A DNA stretch of 64,000 nt, taken from assembly GCA_965153355.1 (NCBI GenBank), contig OZ231127.1, positions 96,100,001-96,164,000 of the forward strand, given 5' to 3'. Both the position numbers and the translations under genes were made by a program. The notes beneath the pieces are model-generated. The model was not told where the DNA came from, searched no databases, and saw nothing but the letters and a program-made list of their open reading frames with translations. Positions within the stretch are counted from its first letter, which is position 1. Every line of letters starts with the position of its first letter. This DNA is from Flaccisagitta enflata. Its lineage: Eukaryota; Chaetognatha; Sagittoidea; Aphragmophora. Shown piece after piece: positions 43,080-54,464 of the stretch.

Positions 43080-45180
43080 TCTTGCATAATAGAACTTTTG
43101 TCTCTAACTATAATCACGTAGTGAGAAGTATAGATTACTGATAAGGGTAGAAGAACTGTTCCAATGTCTCAAAGCCATCTTTTTACCTGTTTGTAGCAAA
43201 TGAATGATAAATGGTATTTTTTCACCATTTTGGCTACTTCGGTAAAAAAATTAAACAACAGTTCAAGATCTAACCAGTGGTGCAATCGGCATGTTGAAGC
43301 AATTAGATTTGGCAGAGCTTTTAGGCTCATAATGACCAAAAAATGTCATTTTATCATGCCCACCAATCTTTGAAGCTCTGCCAAATCTATATGCTTCAAC
43401 GTATTGACATGCTGATTGCACCACAGGTTAGATCTTGAACTGTAGTTTAATTTGCCCATGATTTTTTTGCCTTTTTCTATCTTGGAGGTGTCCAAATTTT
43501 TTGACCAAAGTAGCCAAAATGGTGAAAAAATTCACTTTCTAGCACTTACTTCTAGAGTCTCCCAAAAATTTTGAGGATCATATCGATCAAAAATTTTACC
43601 AAATTCAGTTAAAGCATCAAAAACTCTTCAATTTGGTCACCAGTTTCATCTAAGTTTGTCCATCCAAAGCAGAGATATATCAAAAATTGTAAAAAATGTC
43701 AAAATTGACCACCAAATTCATCTGGTAGAAAAACCCTCATACCCTTCCATCTTTGAAAAGCTCTCAAATCTTAACCAAAAATGTTAGCAACATGCGAATT
43801 GCACCACTGGTTAGCTCTTGAGCTTTAGTTTCATCATCTCATGGATTTTGGGTCAAATTTCAAAACCAAAGTGGCCCAATTTTGAGCCCAAAGTGACCGG
43901 ATTTCAACATTTTCACCACAACCACCTTTGAGTGGTGATAAATAAACGGAACTCGCGGTCCTAAAATGAATCAAGGATCCCAAATTTCTTTTGTTCTAGG
44001 TAGAAATATTATAAAAATAATCGAAAACGATCGGGTACATAGGTTTTGAGCACATGAGGGGGAAAACATACCGTCAACTCTAGAAGCAGTTGCTAAAAAG
44101 CAGATTTCTTCGCCATTTTGGCTACTTTGATCATAAAATTTGGGCACTTCTGAGCTAGAAAAAGACAAAACATCCATGAGCAAATTAATCTACAGCACAA
44201 GATCTAACCAGTGGTGCAATTGGCATATCAATGTGTTGAAGCATATAGATTTGGCAGAGCTTCAAAGATCAGTGGGTAATAAAAAAAACATTCTCTTATC
44301 ATTTTGGTCGTTCTGGGCTCAAAATCAAGCCACTTGACTTTGGTAATTCAACCCAAAATCTATGAGATCATAAATTTACAGCACAAGATCCAACTAGTGG
44401 TGTAATCCCCATTTTGCTATCATCTTCTGTTAAGATTTGAGAGCTCTTCAAAGATGGAAGGGTAAGAGAGTTATTTTACCAGCTGAATTTAGTGGTCAAT
44501 TTTGACATTTTTTGCAATTTTTCTATATCTCTCCGCTTTGGATGGACCAATTTGGACAAAATTGGTGACCAAATTGAAATTTTTCTGATGCTCTAAATGA
44601 ATCTGGTAAAATTTTTGATCAAAATGACCCTGAAAATTTTTGGAAGACTCAAGAAACAGGTGCTAAAAAGTAACTTTTTTTGCCAATTTGGCTACTTTGG
44701 TCACATAATTTGAGCACCAAGCAAGAAAAAGACAAAAAGTACAAGATCTAACCAGTGGTGCAATTGGCATGTCAAAATGTTTAAGCATATACAGACGGAG
44801 CACCAATTTAGCGTGTGGCGGCGCCAATACTTTTAGCCACCCCCCCTACAGCCAATATGGTTTTGATTTGATCATGACCATATTTGGACATGTCTAAATC
44901 ATTTGCTTCTTCATCCTAATGCCCAATTGTCTTTCCCTCAACCTAAATTGTCTCATTGTCTTTCCCTTTTATAAACGCTCTCTCTATAGAGCTCTCCTCT
45001 TCCTAATTCACCACTGAATGATCAAAATTCAATATTTTTAAAAATGTTTGGTGTCCATGACATAATATGCACATTTATCAACCTCAACCAAAGTTCACTT
45101 ATTCAATCTAATATTGCCCATGGATTTTATGTCGTTTTCCAACTCCAAAGAGCCCAAAATTTGTGCCCGAAGTAGTCAAA
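43080..45180. repeat. Direct and inverted internal blocks of foldback transposon
   Basis: AGATCTAACCAGTGGTGCAA with a following GATTTGGCAGAGCTT occurs at about 43,267 and 44,202, and partly at 44,744. Its complement is at about 43,375-43,435 and 45,868-45,915. A ~135-bp block (TTGAGCTYTAGTTTCAT ... CACCACAACCACC) is at 43,811-43,945 and 46,171-46,305. No gene is present. Confidence 0.7.
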
Positions 45181-45202
45181 ATGACAAAAAAGTTGACTTT
45201 TT

Positions 45203-45759
45203 GGGCAGTGGTCCCGAAGGGGAGGATGTCCTGTAGAACACAGGGGGACTTTCGTTCATTTGTGCGTGCGTGCGTGCGTGCATCCCCCCCCCCCACCTTG
45301 AAGCTCAAATCTCAGCCTAAAGGCTCAAATCCTAACCACAAGGCTAAAATCCCAGCCTCAAGGCTCAAATCCCAGCCTCAAGGCTCAAATCCCAGTCTCG
45401 AGGCTCAAATCCCAGCCCTGAGGCTCAAATCCCAGCCTCAAGGCTCAAATCCCAGCCTTGAGGCTCAAATCTTAGCCTCAAGGCTCAAATTCCAGCCCCG
45501 AGACTCATATCCCAGCCTCGAGGCTCAAATCCCAGCCTCCTGGCTCAAATTCCAGCCTCCTGGCTCAAATTCCAGCCTCCAGGCTCAAATTCCAGCCTCC
45601 AAGCTCAAATCTCAGTGTCCAGGCTCAAACCCCAGCCTTGAGGCTCAAATCCCAGCCTCAAGGCTCAAATTTGCACACACGGATGGACGGACATACAGAC
45701 AAACGAACAAAAGTCCCCCTGTGTTCTACAGGACATCGGTCCCTTCGGAGCCGCTGCCC
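45203..45759 (+). repeat. Family B copy with AGGCTCAAATCCCAGCCTCA satellite
   Basis: Left TIR GGGCAGTGGTCCCGAAGGGG with TGTCCTGTAGAACACAGGGG. Right TIR CCCCTGTGTTCTACAGGACA to CCGCTGCCC. About 18 tandem 20-bp units lie between (45,300-45,670). A GCCCTGCT...AGCAGGGC hairpin follows. Confidence 0.88.
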
Positions 45760-46317
45760 TGCTACCCATAACCTACAATCACCACCATATATAGCAGGGC
45801 AACGGGTATCGCTGACCACATATTGCCCTTGGGCGACTGGTTTCCCCCTGCTTCTAGAGTTGCCCACTGATCATTGAAGCTCTGCCAAATCTATATGCAC
45901 CACTGGTTAGATCTTGAGCTGTTGTTTAATTTGCTCATGGATTTCTTGTCTTTTTCTAGCCCGGAAGTCGCCAAATCATGTGACCAAAGTAACCAAAATG
46001 GCAAAAAAAATCTACTTTTTAGCACCAAATTCACCTGATGAAATAACCCTCACACCCTTCCATCTTTGAAGAGCACCAAATTCACCTGATAAAATAACCC
46101 TCACACCCTTCCATCTTTGACGAGCTCTCAAATCTTAACAAAAAATGATAGCAATATGTGGATTGCACCACTGGCTAGCTCTTGAGCTCTAGTTTCATAA
46201 TCTCATGGATTACAGGTCAAATTTCAAAAGCGAAGTGGCCCTATATTGAGCCCAAAGTGACAAAATTTCAACATTTTCACCACAACCACCTTGGAGAAGT
46301 GATGAATAAAGGGATTT

Positions 46318-46395
46318 TGGCGAAGGATCAAAGGATCGAAGGATCGAAGGATCGAAGGATTGAAGGATCGAAGGATCGAAGGATCGATCGATCAA
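46318..46395. repeat. (GGATCGAA)n microsatellite
   Basis: About nine tandem 8-bp units with one GGATTGAA variant. Confidence 0.9.
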
Positions 46396-46504
46396 TTTTA
46401 TCAAGCTAAGATGATGAAATTTGTATTTTAGGCTCAGTACATCATGTATCAAAATAAACAAGGCCATGTTAAGGCCAATAAGTGCGCCTCGCTTGATTCA
46501 AAAT

Positions 46505-46592
46505 TTGTGAATGAACGTTTTTGATGAATGAATAAATGAATAAATGAATGAATGAATGAATGAATGAATGAATGAATGAATGAATGAAAATG
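46505..46592. repeat. (GAAT)n microsatellite
   Basis: Tandem TGAA/GAAT tetramers. Confidence 0.92.
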
Positions 46593-46671
46593 AATGAGGT
46601 AAGGCATGCAAGGTGATAAGAATGAAGAAATACGTCAGAATCAGCCGTTTTGCACATTTCAAACGTTTGCG

Positions 46672-46775
46672 TGGCCGACCGACCAACCAACCAACCAACC
46701 AACCAACCGACCGACCGACCGACCGATGGACATGACCTCTTATAGAAGTGCGAGGACACACTTAAAAAGGCTGAC
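46672..46775 (-). repeat. Family A-like core, truncated
   Basis: CCGACCGACCAACCAACCAA ... CGACCGATGG followed by TTATAGAAGTGCGAGGACAC. The GGCCTTG end is missing. Confidence 0.6.
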
Positions 46776-47447
46776 AAGTAGTGATATCCAAGTATTACAG
46801 TGCTTAAAGAAACGTAATGAGAGACATTCACTATGGTGACGGGATGTCAAAGGTAAGATATAAAATAGCAACCTCATTGCAAGACGCCATATGCAGTTTG
46901 TGTATTGGCCATATGTGACCATATATTGGACGTGGATAGCCACAATTGTGCCGTTTAATCAATTATACCAAATTTGAGGGTCAAAAGTGGCAAATGTTGT
47001 TAAAATTAGCGACTTTAGCAACTTGGATAGTTGTTAAAATCAGCAACATTAACAACATGGTAAGAAGAGGTTTCAAATGGTTGTGAAATTAGCGACTTTA
47101 GCACAAAAAGAATTTTTTCCTCTTTTTGCATGTTTTGAGAAGAGGAGTATCCTAACTTTTTTTGTCCATAAGGTCCTCACCCTTAGGGCAACATTTGACG
47201 AAAAAATGAAGAAATTTGAAGATGACGTATTTTGAGAAAAATGAGCAAAAACAATTTTTTTCTATGTTTTCTATGTTAAATGCCATTGGTGGAATTGGCA
47301 ATGTTGCTGATTTCACAACACCATGTGTTAATATCACTAACTCTGCATTTACCCAGCTGTACGGGTTAGGCAGTCGGGAAATAAGCACATTGGGTCTAAA
47401 CTGAGACAAGAGAGATAAATACCATTTGAAAATCATTCTCATTTTCT

Positions 47448-47690
<243 letters not shown>

Positions 47691-48041
47691 TTGACATGAT
47701 GAGATGCTTCTGGAGGTACTTTGATGGTTGCTGTCTCCTTCTTGAAAGCGTTATCCCGGTTCGTTGTTAATGAGGTTCCTTTCGAGTCCAGGAAGGACTT
47801 AACCATCGCCTAATAATATTTGGATAGATTAACACTTCATTTAGTAGTATGTACGTGCGCATTACTGCCACCTATTGCATACATGGGAATTTCAATTCAA
47901 TAACGGATGGTCTTTAAAAAAAGTAGCTATAAATTTTTAGTCGCGTGCACGCGACTCTATGACCCGCTCTGTCCGTCTATCGGTCGGTCCGTCCGTCGGT
48001 CGGTCCGTCCGTCACGCTTAGCTTTTTTTTTTGGCGTTTTA

Positions 48042-50691
48042 CTAGGGAGGGACACGGATGGTGGCATTTTGACAAAAATGTTCAAATCATAGATTGGACA
48101 CCTAGGTTATCAAATTTAATGATTTTCTGGACCAATTCAACTGTCCAATTCAATTTTTCTCAAAATTTGGAAAAACGCCGGCCATATTTTGATAAGACGT
48201 CAAATCGTGAAAAATTGCGAAAATAGCGGAAAATCATAATAAACCTTAAAGTTACATAAGATCAATTTTAAACAAGATGATGACAGAGTCATGTCTTTAT
48301 GTTTGGGTGTCTGACTTTATCGCCACTGAAGCCTTACGGAGAGGTAAAGTTTTGTGTCTGATTTAAATCCCATGTTGTAGTACTCTGTAGTAGTCTGGTT
48401 TTACTCTTACTCATCATTTGTACCCTTCTACTATGGTTGGAGAAGAACAGATGAATAACAAGGGATTGTGACCCCAAAGAGCTCACAGCAAGATCTGCAA
48501 GGGCCCAAAACAGTCTTAAAATCAAGAACATTTTTTTGTTCTTAAGTACAAAAGTGTTACACTGGCCCATTGGTCTGTGCCACCTAGTGTGGGAGGAGAA
48601 ACATAGGTTGCTGACAGGGATTTTGACCCTAAGGGGCTGCACAACACGCCCCTCAAAGGCTAAAAATGGTCCAAAAATGGAAGAAATGAGGGGCAGTGGC
48701 CCTAAAGGGCCTATGACCCGTGGAACACAGGGGTGAAACTCCATACATCCATATGTCCTTCCTTTCATGCATCCTTCCTTCTGTATGTCTTTCTTGTTTT
48801 TACCCGTATGTCCCCCTCCAGGCTTGAAGCCCCAAACCAGTCTACTGAGGCCTGAAATCTAGTCTATGGAGCTTTAAATCAGCCCTCTTAGGCCTGATAT
48901 CAGCCTTGCCCTAGCTGAAATCAGCCCTCTCAAGCCCGAAATCAGCCATCCAAGACCTGAAATCTAGGTCCTCAGGTCTAAAACCAGTCCTCTCTAAACT
49001 AAAATCAGCTTGTACCTGGCAGAAATCAGCTCTCACTGGCCCTAAATCAACCCTCATAGGCCTAAAACCAGTCATCACAGGCCCTAAATCATCCCTCACA
49101 GGCCTGAGATAAGCACTCAAAGGCGTAGAGTTCAATGGAGATCACTGAAGCCTGAAATAAGACCTTTGAAACATGATCAGGCCCTCCTACACCCCCTTAC
49201 TCATTCCCCGGACGTTTGGAAATGGAGGGCATGTATGATCTTTGGATGATTTTTTTTCATGTTTTGTAGTAGTTGAATGATACACTGATTCATTTTTTTC
49301 TTACCATCTTATGTAGATGAAAAGTACATATGGAATATAAGTTATGGATTGGGATCTATTTCATCTCATCTTATCTCAAAACGGCCCAAAACTGGCAAAC
49401 TCGGGCAAATATTTGTCTGTTCTTTGGTACACTGACTCAAAATTATTGCAAGCTAAAGTGTGGTACAAAATCCAGGTGGATAACAGGGGATAGGGAACTC
49501 AGGGGGACCCTTTCAAGGCTTCCTAACTAGGACCTAAGGGCCAAGGATGAAAATTGAAAAACACAAAGTCTAATCAGCCCTAGCAAGCCTCCAATCTACC
49601 TTTTTGATATTGCTTATTTTAACCATTTTTAAGCCATTTTCAACCCTTGAGAGGGGTTGTGGAAGCCCATAGGGGTCCTGTCCTACATCAGTAACTCTCT
49701 CCACCCCCACATGAATTGACCAAAAATCGTTGGTCAGAAAAGTGCCAAAAAATTCTTAAACAGAAAAGAATAACACTTATCTCTACTTTTTTTTTGCCCT
49801 TTGAGCCTTTGGGGGCCTTGAAGGGGTCCCCTAAAGCTCCCATGCCCTCATACACCTCTATTTCTATACTTCTTCTGATGAGTAAGTGTAACACTTGTGA
49901 CTACAGAACAGAGAAAAAAATAGAATATTACTCAATTTACCATTTTTTGGCTATTTGGAGTCCTGTAATGCCTTATAGAGACCCAATGACTTGTAAACCC
50001 TGCTGACTAGTTGTACTTCTCCACCAACACAGATAGGAATGAGGGAAAAGTGAGTGTAACACCAACACCAGATAGGAATGAGGGAAAAGTGAGTGTAACA
50101 CTCAAGTCCTCCAAAACAAAGAAGAAATGAGAAATTCTACAAATAGAAAAAAAAGAATATTGCTCATTTCTACCTTGGCTATTTTGGACCCTTTGGGGGC
50201 TTGTGGGGGTTCCCCAGGGTCCCAAGCCCTCATTATTCTACTGTACTTTTTCTCCCAAACATAGTGGCAAAAACTTTTGAGTCAGTGTAACACAAAAGTA
50301 GCACAGAATAGGAAAGAAGAAGAATATTGCTCATTTCTACCTATTTTGTGTCATTTTGAGCCCTTGAGGGCCCTTGTAGGGGGCCCCAAGAGGTCCCAAT
50401 CCCTTTTTGCCCACTGTTCTTCTTCCGCTCACCAGTTGGAAACAACTAATGATTAAGTGTAACACTTGAGCATTGCAGAACTGAAAAGTAAAGAATGTTG
50501 CTCACACTAGCGATTTTTGCGTTTTTCGCGATTTTTGCGATTTTTGCTCAAATAGTAAACAGACTGGCGTTTTCCAAAATTGAAGAAAATTGATTTTTTC
50601 TGCATGAAACCCTTCTAAATAACATTAATTTCATCAAATTTAGTGTCTATATTATGATTGGACAGTATGACATATCCGTGTCCCTCCCTAG
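48042..50691. mobile_element. 2.65-kb TIR element, non-autonomous
   Basis: The left end CTAGGGAGGGACACGGAT is perfectly complemented at the right end (50,674-50,691). Flanking repeat TTTTA (48,037-48,041 and 50,692-50,696) makes a 5-bp target duplication. Alternatively the palindromic CTAG is the duplicated target. The interior holds a partial family B copy and diverged repeats with GAATATTGCTCATTTCTACC (50,154 and 50,322) and GAGTGTAACAC motifs. No transposase is seen. Confidence 0.82.
48691..49200 (+). repeat. Family B copy, partial
   Basis: GGGGCAGTGGCCCTAAAGGG, GGAACACAGGGGTGAAAC, then degenerate units of AGGCCTGAAATCAGCCCTCT type to about 49,180. No right TIR recognised. Confidence 0.7.
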
Positions 50692-50889
50692 TTTTATGTC
50701 ATTTTAAGTCCTTTCAAGTCATTTTAAGTCTTTTTGTCTTTAGGTCTTATGGTCTTATGGTCTTAACAACCGCATGCGACTGTAAGGTGTTGGCCTTGTT
50801 TTAGCATCATTTTTGAAATTTTTCTATTTAAAATTTTTTTTAAGTTATGTGGATATGATTTAGCCTACATGTTTTATTATGAGCATTTT

Positions 50890-51650
50890 TAGTCGCGTGC
50901 ACGCGACTCTACACCTTGCTCTGTCGGTCCGTCCGTCCGTCCGTCCGTCCATAACATTTTTGAATTTTGATTGTTTTTAACGTTTCCTAACATGTTTTAA
51001 CATTTTATAACATTCTTTAATATTTTTTAATATTCTTAACATTTTTTAAACATTCTTTAACATTTTTTAACATTTCCCAAAAGTTTATTCTTTGAATGAA
51101 TGAATGAATTTTATTTCAAAGACAAACATACAATGTAGGCATTGTAAGAAAACGTTTGCTTTGGAGGATAGCCTGTGAAAGTCTGAAATGAGCGACTTTT
51201 TTCCAACAGGGTCCTCAAAAAAGTTAAATTCGTAAGAAGTAAAATAAAAATATAAAACTGTAATCCGTAAAACCATGATCAGGAGAAAAACTAAAAAAAA
51301 AAGATCCGGCTTGATTCCGTATAAAATCAGTCGTATTGTTCAACCAAAAACTGTTTTAGTTTACGCTTGAAAACTCGAAATTCGTGTATGTCTTTCAAAT
51401 TGTTTGGAAGACTATTCCATTGCTTGATAGCCGTAAACGCGAAACTGCTAGGGGAAAGGGAAAGTTCTCGTAACATTTTTGATTTTTTAACACTTTTTAA
51501 CCTTTTTTAACATTTTTTACTTATTCTAAATTACTTTAACATTTTTTAACATTCTTTAACATTTTTTTACATTCTTAATATTTCAACATGTTCTTGCTCT
51601 TTTGTTTGTCATTTCCAGACGCACGCGACTGTTGCCCTCTTGGGCTTGTT
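50890..51650 (+). repeat. Family A copy with AACATTTTTT expansion, split by a LINE tail
   Basis: AGTCGCGTGCACGCGACTCT start and GTCCGTCCGTCC core. Tandem ~12-bp TAACATTTTTT units lie at 50,990-51,080 and 51,474-51,590. The end reads GACGCACGCGACTGTTGCCC. Confidence 0.8.
51092..51472 (-). pseudogene. LINE 3' end (ORF2 C-terminus and 3' UTR)
   Basis: On the - strand 51,472-51,330 encodes about 44 residues, including SSFAFTAIKQWNSLPNNLKD and FRVFKRKLKQFL, up to a stop. This is the conserved 'WNSLP...FKxxLKxxL' tail of many animal LINE RTs. A ~230-bp UTR follows, ending in (ATTC)n at 51,095-51,115. It is strongly 5' truncated and from a different family from the LINE at 7.7-11 kb, which lacks this tail. 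Confidence 0.85.
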
Positions 51651-51668
51651 CATGAAGATCAATATTTC

Positions 51669-52078
51669 TAGTCGCGTGTAGCGACTCTACAACCCGCTTT
51701 GTCCGTTGGTTGGTCGGTCGGTCGGTCGGTCGGTCGGTTGGTCACACTTTACTTTTTTTATCACATTTATTTCTTTACGTCATTCTTAGTCATTCTAAGT
51801 AATTTTAAGGCATTCTAAGTCATTCTAAGTCATTTTTAGTCATTCTCAGTCATTTTTAGTCATTCTAAGTCATTCTAAGTCATTTTAAGTCATTCTCAGC
51901 CCTGATTTTAGAGCGGGCCCGCGGGCCCGAGGCCCGCATTTTTGCTGTCGGGCCCGCAAGTTTTTCCAACTGCGGGCCCGACGGGCCCGCTCATGTTTAG
52001 CTTATCATTTTTTATTAATGCTGAAGTGGTATATTGATCTTTTTTGTTTCATTTATATTTCCTTCCCTTTTTTCTGTT

Positions 52079-52149
<71 letters not shown>

Positions 52150-52872
52150 CATTTTCTTTCTCTCTCTTTTCTTTTTGCTTCTTTCTTTATTTGTATGTTT
52201 CTTTCATTCTTTCCTCCTATTTCTCTTTTCTTTCTTTACTAGAAACATCAAATTTTTTTTGTTAGCAACCCTACAAGGGACGGACTCCTTTTGAACACAG
52301 GAGGACTTCCATACTTATTTGTCACTCCTCCCTATCAGACCTCTTGGGCTTCAAATCAGGCCCCTCAGGTCGGGTACACAGAACACATTTATCCTTTGAG
52401 CACTGGTTTTTTTTTTCTTTCTTTCTTTCTTTCTTTCTTCCCTTCCTTCTTTTCTTGTTCCTTTCTTTTTCTTTCTTTCTTTCTGTCTTTCTTTTCTTAC
52501 TACCTTTCCTTCTTTCCTCTCTGTTTTTCTATATTTTTTTCTATCATTCTTTTTTCCTCTCTTTCTATCTTTCTCTCTTTCTCTCTTTCTGTCTTTCTTT
52601 CTTTCTTTTGACAGTAAATTTGTTGGGCCCGCTGTTTTTGAGTCGGGCCCGCTAAATTTGATGGAAGCGTGCCCGACTGGCCCGCTCAGAAAAATCACTA
52701 AGATCAGGGCTGGACTCATTCTAATTCATTTTTGGTCATTAGGTCATTTCATCATTTTATGTCCTTTTTGGTCATTTTAAGTCATTTTAAGACATTCTAA
52801 GTCATTCTAAGTCTTTCTAAGTCATTCTAAGTCAGAAAGTCTCGCACGCGACTTATAGGTGTTGGCCTTGTT
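51669..52872 (+). repeat. Family A copy with GTCATTCTAA expansion, split by hAT-like element
   Basis: AGTCGCGTGTAGCGACTC start and GGTCGGTCGGTCGG core. Tandem decamer GTCATTCTAA lies at 51,778-51,896 and 52,713-52,835. The end reads TCGCACGCGACTTATAGGTG then GGCCTTGTTC. Confidence 0.82.
51897..52712. mobile_element. hAT-like element with GCGGGCCCG termini
   Basis: Ends are CAGCCCTGAT and its complement ATCAGGGCTG, followed inward by GAGCGGGCCCGCGGGCCCG and GCCCGACTGGCCCGCTC. The interior holds a (TTTC)n array (52,074-52,148), a second TTTC/TTTCC tract and a family B fragment near 52,270. The target duplication is unclear because the flanks are themselves GTCATTCT repeats. CAG...CTG ends suggest hAT. 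Confidence 0.6.
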
Positions 52873-53317
52873 CAAGTTATGTTTTAAAAAGTGAATCGAA
52901 TTATGGTCCATCTAAATGATTTTTCTTTAAATTTGACTAAAAAACAGTGTTCTCTGCAAAGTTTCCTTTGAATGAAGGTAGTTGAATAAGAGAAGGTCTT
53001 TAAAAAAGTATGAAAACTAGGAATTTTCAAAACCAAGACCAAATATACATTCAAAACACCAATTATGAACAATTATCCTTTTTGATTGAAAAAAGGCAAT
53101 AATGCTAAAAAAAAATGATTTTGGTTTATCGCACACAATTTGAATATTGATATTGTTATAAACACAATCTATAAGAGACAGTTTTTCATATGGACAATAA
53201 ATAAGCATTTAAAGACAGTTTTTGCATTATCAAAACAAAGAGCTACCTTTTTTTAAGTCCACCCTATATCACCTGTTTCTTGTTTTCATCTGCGTTGTTG
53301 AAAATGTCGCGGAAAAG
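52873..53317. other. AT-rich spacer
   Basis: No recognised feature. Short frames only. Confidence 0.5.
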
Positions 53318-54357
53318 CCGATGCATCGCGGCATTAGAATCCCACGAACCTCGCTTCTCTCGTTCAGACCGCTTCGTTTCTAAAGATAAACAGTAACGGG
53401 CATCGCGGCATTAGAATCCCACGAACCTCGCTTCTCTCGTTCAGACCTCTTCGTTTCTAAAGATAAACAGTAACGCGGCATTAGAATCCCACGAACCTCG
53501 CTTCTCTCGTTCAGACCGCTTCGTTTCTTAAGATAAAAGTAAAGCGGGGTCACAATATCGTCGGGAACGGGTAAACAGGGGCACATAAACCCCTTTACAA
53601 CGCCCCCGTTCCACGCCCCTCGCTTCTCTCGTTTAGACAGCTTCGTTTCTTAAGATAAAAGTAATGCGGGGTCACAATATTGTCGGGAGCGGGTAAACAG
53701 GGGCACATAAACCCCTTTACAACGCCCCTGTTCCACGCCCCTCGCTTCTCTCGTTCAGACCGCTTTGTTTCTTAAGATAAAAGTAACGCAGGGTCACAAT
53801 ATCATCGGGAACTGGTAAACAGGGGCACATAAACCTCTTTACAACGCCCCCGTTCCACGCCCCTTGCTTCTTTTGTTCAGACAGCTTCGTTTCTTAAGAT
53901 AAAAGTAACGCGGGGTCACAATATCGTGGGGAACGGGTAAACAGGGGCACATAAACCCCTTTACAATGCCCCCATTCCACGCCCCTCGCTTCTCTCATTC
54001 AGACCGCTTTATTTCTTAAGATAAAAGTAGCGCGGGGTCACAATATCGTTGGGAACTGGTAAATAGGGGCACATAAACCCCTTTACAGCGCCCCCATTCC
54101 ACGCCCCTTGCTTCTTTCGTTCAGACAGCTTTGTTTCTTAAGATAAAAGTAACGCGGGGTCACAATATCGTCGGGAACGGGTAAACAGGGGCACATAAAC
54201 CCCTTTACAACGCCCCCGTTCCACGCCCCTCGCTTCTCTCGTTCAGACAGCTTCGTTTTTTAAGATAAAGTAACGCGGGGTCACAATATCATCGGGAACG
54301 GGTAAACAGGGGCACATGAACCTCCTTACAACGCCCCCAGTCCACGCCCCGCTTCAA
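53318..54357 (+). repeat. 122-bp tandem satellite (7 units) with shorter leading units
   Basis: CGTTTCTTAAGATAAAAGTA recurs at a constant 122-bp step (53,521; 53,643; 53,765; 53,887; 54,009; 54,131; 54,253). Units also contain GGGGTCACAATATCGTCGGG and CACATAAACCCCTTTACAAC. Before them are three short units of about 70 bp carrying GCGGCATTAGAATCCCACG and sharing the CGCTTCTCTCGTTCAGACCG part. Confidence 0.95.
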
Positions 54358-54364
54358 AAACGCA

Positions 54365-54440
54365 ATATCGCACTTTCCAACTCGAGCGTGACGGATAGAC
54401 GGACGGACAAAGCGTCTTATAGAGTCGCTACTCGCTAGTT
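54365..54440 (-). repeat. Family A fragment
   Basis: CGCACTTTCCAACTCGAGCG, GACGGACGGACAAAGCG and TTATAGAGTCGC. Only the core and one end remain. Confidence 0.65.
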
Positions 54441-54464
54441 CCCAAATGTATAAATGCGATAAGT

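Larger units (their letters stand above)
37441..47359. mobile_element. Foldback-type DNA transposon, ~390-bp TIRs, with DIRS-like insertion
   Basis: The left end begins CAGCTGGGTAAATGCAGAGT and the right end is its complement. Inverted similarity covers 37,441-37,596 plus 42,504-42,743 on the left (split by a retroelement) and 46,970-47,359 on the right. The flanks carry a 5-bp repeat, TACGG (37,436-37,440 and 47,360-47,364). Without the insertion the element is about 5.0 kb. The interior is non-coding and consists of repeated and inverted ~100-150-bp blocks plus family A and B copies. The superfamily is not determined. Confidence 0.8.
47938..50801 (+). repeat. Family A copy split by a 2.65-kb TIR element
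   Basis: Left part 47,938-48,041 (TAGTCGCGTGCACGCGACTC, GGTCCGTCC core). Right part 50,692-50,801 (GTCATTTTAAG decamers, then CGCATGCGACTGTAAGGTGT and TGGCCTTGTTT). Confidence 0.8.

Noticed and set aside
45163-45771. 202-codon Ser/Pro/Gln/Lys-rich repeat frame
   Set aside because: Falls wholly in a family B element; the period equals the 20-bp satellite taken three at a time.
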